Positions 1-4,516 of a stretch of DNA of 16,080 nt are shown one piece after another. Every line of letters begins with the position of its first letter. Within the stretch, counting starts at the first letter, position 1. This DNA comes from Gemmatimonas sp. (lineage in GTDB: Bacteria; Gemmatimonadota; Gemmatimonadetes; Gemmatimonadales; Gemmatimonadaceae): contig NZ_JANPLK010000050.1 in NCBI RefSeq assembly GCF_031426495.1, forward strand, positions 1-16,080, read 5' to 3'. The translations under genes and the position numbers were made by a program. Below the pieces are notes generated by a model. It ran no database searches. It was not told the origin of the DNA and saw only the letters and a program-made list of their open reading frames with translations.

Positions 1-1
1 C

Positions 2-718
2 GATATCGTCTCGCGCCACCCCTGCACGGCGCGCTTCGTCAGCACGAAGCTCATCCACGCCTTCGTCACCGACAAGCCGTCGGAGCAGTACGTGGACCGC
101 ATCTCGAACGTGTTCCTCGACACGGACGGCGACATCCAGCAGGTTCTGTGGGCCATGTTCCAGAGCCCCGAGTTCCGCGACCCCGCCAACTTCGGCGGCA
201 AGGTCAAGACACCGCTCGAGCAGAGCGTCTCCGCCATTCGCGCGGTGGGCGGCAACCTTCGGCCGCGGCCGTGGGGCGGCTACGAGTGGCCCTGGCTCTG
301 GTACTACGTCTATGACCAGGGGCAGTACCTGTTCCGCTTCCCGATTCCGACGGGTTATCCCGAGCTCGGCGATCCCTGGATCTCGGCCAACGGCTTCCTC
401 AACCGGTGGAAGTATGCCGACGACCTGATGATGCTCTACCCGACGGATACGACCTACCAGATCTACACCGACCCCATGGCTGAGGTGCGCCGCCTCGGCT
501 TGACCACGGCCGATGGCGTGCTCGCCCAGCGTCGCATCCCTGGGATCTTGTCGCTCGCGCGCAAGCACGGGCCCGCGATCACCGAAGACGCCGCCCGCTT
601 CGCGCTCGAGGCGGGCGCGCCGGCGTATCGCTTTCTGCGTCGCTATCTCGAGCGCGTGACAGTCCCGGCGGCCGCGCTCACACAGTTCGACCCGCTCATC
701 CGCCCACTCACCCTCTGA
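2..718 (+). CDS. DUF1800-family protein, 5'-truncated by window edge, 3' end fused to IstA remnant
   Basis: The frame is open from base 2, so the gene starts outside the window. The first part reads HPCTARFVSTKLIHAFV, then TDGDIQQVLWAMFQSPEF, KTPLEQSVSAIRA and PTGYPELGDPWIS, which is the recognisable C-terminal half of DUF1800 proteins. These are large bacterial proteins of unknown function, often exported and often next to DUF1501 genes. From about base 531 the style changes: RRIPGILSLARKHG, GAPAYRFLRRYLER and LTQFDPLIRPLTL look like the C-terminus of IS21-family IstA transposases rather than DUF1800. I therefore read this ORF as a chimera made when an IS21 remnant joined the gene in frame. 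The natural DUF1800 tail is missing, and whether the product folds is unknown. The TGA at 716-718 is an internal istA codon turned to stop. The DUF1800 call is firm. The exact junction (about 500-545) is inferred from family resemblance. Confidence 0.85.
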   Translation, partial: DIVSRHPCTARFVSTKLIHAFVTDKPSEQYVDRISNVFLDTDGDIQQVLWAMFQSPEFRDPANFGGKVKTPLEQSVSAIRAVGGNLRPRPWGGYEWPWLWYYVYDQGQYLFRFPIPTGYPELGDPWISANGFLNRWKYADDLMMLYPTDTTYQIYTDPMAEVRRLGLTTADGVLAQRRIPGILSLARKHGPAITEDAARFALEAGAPAYRFLRRYLERVTVPAAALTQFDPLIRPLTL

Positions 719-754
719 AGTGATCTGATTGATCGCCGAGCGGCTGCCCCATGA
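531..754 (+). pseudogene. istA: istA remnant, C-terminal end of an IS21-family transposase
   Basis: Only the last 70 or so codons of istA survive, in frame with the upstream DUF1800 gene. Readable pieces are GILSLARKHG, AYRFLRRYLER and FDPLIRPLTL, followed after the TGA at 716-718 by SDLIDRRAAAP and a second TGA at 752-754. That second stop overlaps the istB start as ATGA. This is the usual istA/istB translational-coupling arrangement, and it shows that 752-754 was the original stop and 716-718 is a later nonsense mutation (CGA to TGA would need one transition). The DDE catalytic domain, the N-terminal helix-turn-helix and the IS left end are all absent. Recognition rests on resemblance to IstA C-termini recalled from the family plus the ATGA junction. 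Confidence 0.75.
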
Positions 755-1076
755 ATCTCGCTGAACTGGATCGCGCACTGCGTAGCCTCCGGCTCTCCGG
801 CATGGCCGACCTACTCGGCGCCCGGCTGCGCCACGCCCAAGCCGAACAGCTCCGACCGCTCGACTTGATCGCGATGCGCATCAACGACGAATTCCAACGA
901 CGACAGGATCGGCCGCTCGAACGCCCGCGCGTGTAGGCGCGCTTCCGCGATCCGAGTCGCTCGCTCGATAGCTTCGATTTCACCCTCAACAAGAAGATGA
1001 ATCCGGCGCTGCGCTTCGAGCTCGCCACCGGACGCTTCATCACGCAGCGCGAAGACATTTTGCTGATCGGACCGCC
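751..1076 (+). pseudogene. istB: istB 5' part, IS21 AAA+ helper ATPase, with internal stop and split P-loop
   Basis: IstB is the AAA+ ATPase that assists IstA and selects target DNA during IS21 transposition. The ATG at 751 overlaps the istA stop. The sequence MNLAELDRALRSLRLSGMAD, DLIAMRINDEF and RRQDRPLER is the typical IstB N-terminus. An in-frame TAG at 934-936 replaces a position that is normally Lys or Gln. Translation beyond it continues faithfully as ARFRDPSRSLDSFDFTLNKK, TGRFITQRED and ILLIGPP. The frame then departs from IstB in the middle of the Walker A motif (GPP, then unrelated sequence). The continuation PGSGKSHLAQ is found 2.67 kb downstream. The 109 codons here plus about 145 downstream give about 254 residues, the normal IstB length, so no istB sequence was lost at the insertion. 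Confidence 0.92.
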
Positions 1077-1112
1077 TGAGGTAGCGACATACTACGTCAC
1101 CTCGCTATGTCG
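1075..1112. other. left attachment junction (attL-like) of the serine-recombinase element
   Basis: istB identity ends at GGACCGCC (1069-1076). Rejoining this to the right side (CGGGAGTGGC from 3747) restores the reading GGA CCG CCC GGG AGT, that is GPPGS, so the likely crossover dinucleotide is CC at 1075-1076. Nine bases inward a CGAC motif begins (1085). The right end, read on the other strand, has CGAC at the same distance. A 7-bp inverted repeat, CGACATA (1085-1091) and TATGTCG (1106-1112), lies in this arm, and the recombinase gene ends at 1105, inside it. The assignment is inferred from frame restoration and symmetry. A shift of one or two bases is possible. Confidence 0.6.
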
Positions 1113-3204
1113 TTGGTGGTGTGAGCGATAACTGCGCGGTATCAGGAGTTGGCGGACCGCGACGGCGGTGATGGACCTGATCGACGTACGTTCTGACGGC
1201 CGGCGTGTCGAGATCCATGATGCGAATGATCCACGGCGCGGTGGCAATGACTTGTTCGGCCGGGAGGACACCGCTCGTGATCAGGGTCCGGATCACCGTG
1301 TGACTGACCTCGAGTCGTGCGGCGGCCTGCTCCTGCGTACACCAGCCATCGCGGGCCGCGCTGGTCGGATCGAAGACTGGGAGGTTCTGCGTGTGCCGCA
1401 GCGTCACGATGCGGGTGGCGTTCCACGTATTGCCACGCCCGGTCGTATAGCCGAGGCGATTGAGCACCGCGGCGATCTGATGGTCAGGGAGCACGCGCAC
1501 CAAGGCGCGGACGACCGTGACGACGTCCACGCTCGTACAATACCGGTGCTGCCCTTTCCGCTTCTTCCGGACGTCCAAGGCGCTGTGCTGTCCGCCGGCC
1601 CAGCGCACGATCACCTGGAGTCGGGATTCGTCGGGACTGACATCGACGAGCAGTTCGTCGATCAGGGTGCGCACCAGGCGCTTCTTGAGGCGCGCGTCAC
1701 TGCGCGGATCATGCCACACACGCGGCAAGTCCTCCGCGAGGGCGCGCAGGGCGGCGACGTCGACCGACGGGGCCGCGGCGACCGTCGCAAGTCCCGTCAC
1801 GTGTCGCTCCTGCGCCGAGACCGCATCCAGCGCGACATTCCAGCGCCGCTCGAGTTCCGCCGCCACCAGCCGATTGGCGGGATCGACGGCATCGTATTGC
1901 CGTCGCGCACGCTCGGCTTCGTACCGGAGCTGTTCGAGCGCGAGCTGCGCATGCGATTGTCGCTCGGTCTGCTGCGTCCGCGCGTCGGCCGCTGCCGTCA
2001 CCGCGGCGTCGATGGCGCCCGGCGCGACGACGGCAAAGACCGCATCCTCGACGGCGCGTTCGAGGGCGAGCCCGCCGAAGGAGAGGCAATTCCCGGTGCC
2101 GTGGTTGACCATCGCGCCACGGCACGCGTAGCGACGGACCTTGCCCTGACTCCCGCTATAGGCCACGTGCAGGCGCCGCCCACAGCGGCGACAGCGCAGG
2201 AGGCCGGCCAGCAGCGCCGTGCCGTGTCGCGGGGCCCCTCGACTCATGCGTCCTTGCATCTGCGCGTTCTCCTGCCGCTGGGTCTGCAGCGCCTCGTACT
2301 CGACCGACGTGATATAGCCCGGATGATGGTCCGGCAGGAAGACCGGCCAGTCGGCGGTCTCACGGCGCGTGGTCCGCTTGCTCGCGCGACCGCCACTCAC
2401 GCGGGTCTCCGTCTTCGTGCGCCCGAGGACATACGCGCCAGCGTAGATCGGATTCGTGGCGAGTTTGTGGATCGTGTTGTACACGGGCAGCTTCCACGTC
2501 ACGGTGCGACCAAAGGGGCCATACTCGACCGCGGGTAGCGTGATGTGTTCGCTGCGGCACCACATGAGCACTTGCCGCAGACTGCCGAGCGCGAGGAGCT
2601 GCTGGAAGATCATCCGGATCGCGGCTTGAATGCGCAGATCGGGATCGAGCTCGACGCGATCATCGCGCGTGCGCACAAAGCCGATGGGCACCGTGGTGAA
2701 TAGCTCGCCGCGCGAGGCCTTGAGTCGCAGCGCTTCGACGGAGCGCTGGCGGAGCACGCCGAGCTCCCACTCGCTCATCGTCCCCTTGAGGCCGAGGAGC
2801 AGGCGGTCATTGAAGTCGCGTGGATCGTACACGCCTTCGCCATCGATCAGCAGCGTCGCCGTCAGACCGCAGAGATCGACGAGGTGATGCCAGTCGCGAT
2901 TGTTGCGGGCGAGGCGCGACGCCTCCAGGGCGAAGACGGCACCCACGTGCTCATCGCACACCGCCGCGACCAAGCGCTCGAAGCCGGGGCGGACCACGCG
3001 CCCCGACCCCGAGCGTCCCAGATCATCGTCGATCACCTCGACGTGGTGCCAGCCCCAGGTGCGCGCGTGCTCCGCGAGCGCATACTGCCGTCGCTGACTT
3101 TCGAGATGCTCGTGCACCTGCGTCAGCGTCGACTGCCGCACGTACACATACGCCGCGCGTTGCAGATGCTGGGGCGTGATTTTGGCCGGCACGAGGGCAC
3201 TCAT
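1105..3204 (-). CDS. large serine recombinase (site-specific integrase/transposase)
   Basis: A cytoplasmic DNA recombinase of 699 aa. The resolvase catalytic domain covers about residues 15-165 and has the active-site serine in YVYVRQS (Ser25), the LEASRLARN arginine motif (about 93-101) and the DDLGRSG motif (about 60-66). The Recombinase domain follows (about 170-310). A zinc ribbon has Cys338, Cys341, Cys361 and Cys373. A probable coiled coil at about 410-470 carries the long-recombinase signature of synapsis control. The C-terminus adds a helix-turn-helix of excisionase style (WCTQEQAAARLEVSHTVIR, about 621-639) and a preceding HTH-like stretch (about 574-604). The ORF is open upstream to 3525, but I choose the ATG at 3202-3204 because AGGAGG lies 7 bases before it, it overlaps the previous stop as ATGA, and the normal N-terminus begins there. 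It is last in its operon and ends inside the left att arm. It is intact and likely moved this element. Confidence 0.93.
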   Translation of the reverse strand: MSALVPAKITPQHLQRAAYVYVRQSTLTQVHEHLESQRRQYALAEHARTWGWHHVEVIDDDLGRSGSGRVVRPGFERLVAAVCDEHVGAVFALEASRLARNNRDWHHLVDLCGLTATLLIDGEGVYDPRDFNDRLLLGLKGTMSEWELGVLRQRSVEALRLKASRGELFTTVPIGFVRTRDDRVELDPDLRIQAAIRMIFQQLLALGSLRQVLMWCRSEHITLPAVEYGPFGRTVTWKLPVYNTIHKLATNPIYAGAYVLGRTKTETRVSGGRASKRTTRRETADWPVFLPDHHPGYITSVEYEALQTQRQENAQMQGRMSRGAPRHGTALLAGLLRCRRCGRRLHVAYSGSQGKVRRYACRGAMVNHGTGNCLSFGGLALERAVEDAVFAVVAPGAIDAAVTAAADARTQQTERQSHAQLALEQLRYEAERARRQYDAVDPANRLVAAELERRWNVALDAVSAQERHVTGLATVAAAPSVDVAALRALAEDLPRVWHDPRSDARLKKRLVRTLIDELLVDVSPDESRLQVIVRWAGGQHSALDVRKKRKGQHRYCTSVDVVTVVRALVRVLPDHQIAAVLNRLGYTTGRGNTWNATRIVTLRHTQNLPVFDPTSAARDGWCTQEQAAARLEVSHTVIRTLITSGVLPAEQVIATAPWIIRIMDLDTPAVRTYVDQVHHRRRGPPTPDTAQLSLTPPTT

Positions 3205-3440
3205 GATGAGACCTCCTCGGATGGGGCGTCGACGTGGCTCCGCAGCAGCTCGATCCAGAGAGCGACGACCTGCTCGCGAACGGGGAGTGGAAAGGCGTGC
3301 CGCGAGACCGCACCGTGAGGCAAAGCAAGGTGCGCCTGTACGCTGTCGATGAGCGGGCGCGCGGGACGGGAGGATCGAGCCATGGACGACCTCGGACGCG
3401 GGGGACAGGCCACACGCCACCATGAGCAGGCAGCACTCAT
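3201..3440 (-). CDS. small protein of the recombinase operon, unknown function (79 aa)
   Basis: I do not recognise a named family. The gene is supported by its position: its ATG (3438-3440) overlaps the stop of the DUF5372-like gene as ATGA, and its own TGA (3201-3203) overlaps the recombinase ATG as ATGA. An AGGGA sequence 6 bases before the start can serve as ribosome-binding site. The N-terminal half is Arg/Pro/Ser rich and looks disordered. The C-terminal half reads LPLPVREQVVALWIELLRSH, a short amphipathic helix of the kind found in small companions of serine recombinases. There is no signal peptide or membrane segment. A role as recombinase partner, directionality factor or DNA-binding accessory is inference from the operon. 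The first 30 residues could be untranslated if a later ATG is used. Confidence 0.65.
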   Translation of the reverse strand: MSAACSWWRVACPPRPRSSMARSSRPARPLIDSVQAHLALPHGAVSRHAFPLPVREQVVALWIELLRSHVDAPSEEVSS

Positions 3441-3706
3441 CGGCGTCCCTGAGCGTCCGGCGCCGCGGCCGACACGTCAAGCACGGCGTCGAGCAATCGT
3501 CGGAGCGTAATGAGCCCGGCGACACTCACCACCGGCGATGTCACCACGGTCGCCGGTGCCGCGGCGGCCGTCTCCGTCATCCACACCGGCAAGTGGGTCA
3601 GGCTGCCATCGGAGAGCGCAATCACATACACGCGCTCATCGTCGGCCGTCAGCTCGCGCTCGACATCGAGCGCCTGCCCGTGCAGTGCATGCCATGGGTA
3701 CTGCAC
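3437..3706 (-). CDS. DUF5372-like (Y4bD/Y4pK-type) protein, first gene of the recombinase operon
   Basis: An 89-aa protein beginning QYPWHALHGQALDVER, then DDERVYVIALSDGSLTHLPVWMT. This is the layout I know from DUF5372/Y4bD-like small proteins: a PxHPLxG start, then a short beta-rich domain with a W-x-T near the middle. Function is unknown; the family tends to occur beside serine recombinases. The frame is open upstream of the GTG at 3704-3706 (DTHKLRIT precedes it), so the true start could lie a few codons earlier and would then overlap the right att arm. No strong ribosome-binding site precedes the GTG. The TGA at 3437-3439 overlaps the next gene's ATG. Its position at the element end means its promoter must lie in the att arm or in flanking istB DNA. 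Confidence 0.68.
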   Translation of the reverse strand: MQYPWHALHGQALDVERELTADDERVYVIALSDGSLTHLPVWMTETAAAAPATVVTSPVVSVAGLITLRRLLDAVLDVSAAAPDAQGRR

Positions 3707-3746
3707 CGTGATACGGAGTTTGTGAGTATCACGTCGTGGGTCTCCC
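3707..3746. other. right attachment junction (attR-like) of the serine-recombinase element
   Basis: istB sequence resumes at CCCGGGAGTGGC (3745 onward, P-G-S-G of the P-loop). The likely crossover dinucleotide is CC at 3745-3746. Read on the minus strand, a CGAC motif starts 9 bases inward (3736 to 3733), mirroring the left end. An 8-bp perfect inverted repeat, CGTGATAC (3707-3714) and GTATCACG (3726-3733), is centred about 25 bp from the crossover. The left arm has its own inverted repeat centred at about 23 bp. These may be recombinase or accessory-protein contacts. The preceding GGTCTC also reads G-L, so the boundary could be drawn a few bases to the left. Confidence 0.58.
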
Positions 3747-4185
3747 CGGGAGTGGCAAGAGTCACTTGGCGCAGGCGCTCGGCCAAGCGGCGATCCAGCA
3801 AGGGCACCGGGTACACTATCGCGAAGCGCATCTGCTGCTGGAAGAACTGACCGACGCCACGCTCGATGGCACGCGGAAGGAGGTCTTCGCGACGCTCAGC
3901 ACCGTCCCGCTCCTGAGCATCGACGACCTCGGCATGCGGAAACTGCCACCGACCGCGGCCGAGGATCTGCTCGAGCTGATCATGCGTCGCTATGAACGCG
4001 CGTCGACGATACTTACGTCCAATCGGCCCGTGGACGACTGGGGCAAGCTCCTCGGTGACACGGCAGCCGTAACCGCGCTGCTGGACCGGCTGCTCCACCA
4101 CGCGCACGTCCTCACTTGCGGCCCCCGCAGCTGGCGCACGAAACTTCAGGCGGCGACCGATCCCTCGGTCACCGTATCCCGCTAA
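3746..4185 (+). pseudogene. istB: istB 3' part, rest of the IS21 AAA+ ATPase
   Basis: This carries the remainder of the P-loop and all downstream AAA+ motifs of IstB: PGSGKSHLAQALGQAAIQQG (Walker A), LLSIDDLGMRKLP (Walker B, DD), TSNRPVDDWGKLLGDTAA (sensor I and following helix), LLDRLLHHAHVL and GPRSWRT (C-terminal family signature). It ends with TAA at 4183-4185. A GTG at 3736 happens to give an ORF of 149 codons, but it lies in the element's right arm and lacks the N-terminal domain needed for IstA interaction, so a functional product is unlikely. Codon use matches the 5' part. No frameshift or stop is seen here, in contrast to the 5' half with its TAG. Confidence 0.92.
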
Positions 4186-4207
4186 CCAGTCTCAGCGCAT
4201 CGGCGTG

Positions 4208-4252
4208 GTGGCCGGTTTTGCGGTGTCGATCAGTGGCCGGATTTGAGGTGTC
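4208..4252 (+). repeat. two tandem 20-bp terminal repeats of the IS21-type right end
   Basis: GTGGCCGGTTTTGCGGTGTC (4208-4227) and GTGGCCGGATTTGAGGTGTC (4233-4252) match at 17 of 20 positions with a 25-bp period, separated by GATCA. IS21-family elements carry multiple repeated IstA-binding sites at each end, and ends of this GTGGCCGG-TTTG-GGTGTC type are common downstream of istB. The following CACTGA probably marks the outer edge of the IS. Confidence 0.8.
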
Positions 4253-4269
4253 CACTGAGGCGGTGAGGG

Positions 4270-4497
4270 TTAACGCAGCTCGCGCGGCACACGCCGGAGC
4301 ACCGCTCCCTTTGCCGGTGCCGAGTGCCGCAGGGCTCCATGCCGGACAGCGAGAGGCGCTGCAACCGAGTCGTCGTTCGGACGGCCGGATCTGGAAGGCG
4401 CAGCACCAAGCACTGCAGCGCTAAGGAGCAGCAGCGCCGCGGTCCGACCGATGAACCGGGTCGCACCGCGGTACTGCCCCGAATTGACCACCCTCAT
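4270..4497 (-). CDS. small exported ORF at the end of the copper operon, possibly truncated by the IS
   Basis: A 75-codon ORF starting 19 bases after the stop of the 549-aa gene, on the same strand. The N-terminus looks like a signal peptide: positively charged start, then RFIGRTAALLLLSAAVLGAA followed by a polar sequence (SRSGRPNDDS). The rest is Arg/Ala/Pro rich and I recognise no domain. The TAA stop at 4270-4272 lies about 10 bp from the estimated outer edge of the IS21 remnant, so the original gene may have been longer and lost its 3' part when the IS inserted. A GGGGG stretch 11 bases upstream is a weak ribosome-binding candidate. It could also be a spurious ORF. Confidence 0.4.
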   Translation of the reverse strand: MRVVNSGQYRGATRFIGRTAALLLLSAAVLGAAPSRSGRPNDDSVAAPLAVRHGALRHSAPAKGAVLRRVPRELR

Positions 4498-4516
4498 GCG
4501 CTGAGTTACCCCCAGC

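Larger units (their letters stand above)
1077..3744 (-). mobile_element. compact three-gene large-serine-recombinase element inserted in istB
   Basis: The element is flanked by the two halves of istB and contains only a minus-strand operon: a DUF5372-like gene, an unknown 79-aa gene and a 699-aa serine recombinase. Two consecutive ATGA overlaps tie the three together. No other cargo is seen. The ends lack transposase-type terminal inverted repeats. Instead they show short att-like arms with a symmetric CGAC motif 9 bp from a CC dinucleotide. This agrees with integration by a large serine recombinase, which uses a 2-bp crossover and makes no target duplication beyond it. From memory the gene set resembles the y4bA to y4bD type cassettes of rhizobial plasmid pNGR234a. 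That comparison was not checked here. Confidence 0.82.
531..4260 (+). mobile_element. decayed IS21-family insertion sequence, left end deleted and interrupted
   Basis: The remnant consists of the istA tail, an istB split into two parts, and an IS21-type right end with two tandem repeats at 4208-4252. Its left end and most of istA are gone, apparently by a deletion that ends inside the flanking DUF1800 gene. A serine-recombinase element of about 2.67 kb sits within istB. Without the insertion the remnant would be near 1.06 kb. It cannot move by itself because istA is absent, istB carries a TAG stop, and the left terminal repeats are missing. The right boundary near 4258-4260 is an estimate: the last repeat ends TGTCCACTGA, and the terminal CA expected of intact relatives is not evident. 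Confidence 0.8.

Noticed and set aside
1168..2538. 456-codon open frame on the + strand
   Set aside because: Antisense to the serine recombinase; no recognisable domain, and high GC keeps the frame open.
3205..3525. N-terminal extension of the recombinase to 806 aa
   Set aside because: The ATG at 3202-3204 has a strong AGGAGG, overlaps the previous stop, and begins the normal family N-terminus. The extension overlaps another coupled gene.
3736..4185. 149-codon ORF taken as an intact ATPase gene
   Set aside because: The GTG start lies in the element's right arm. The frame lacks the IstB N-terminal domain, and its missing front is found at 751-1076.
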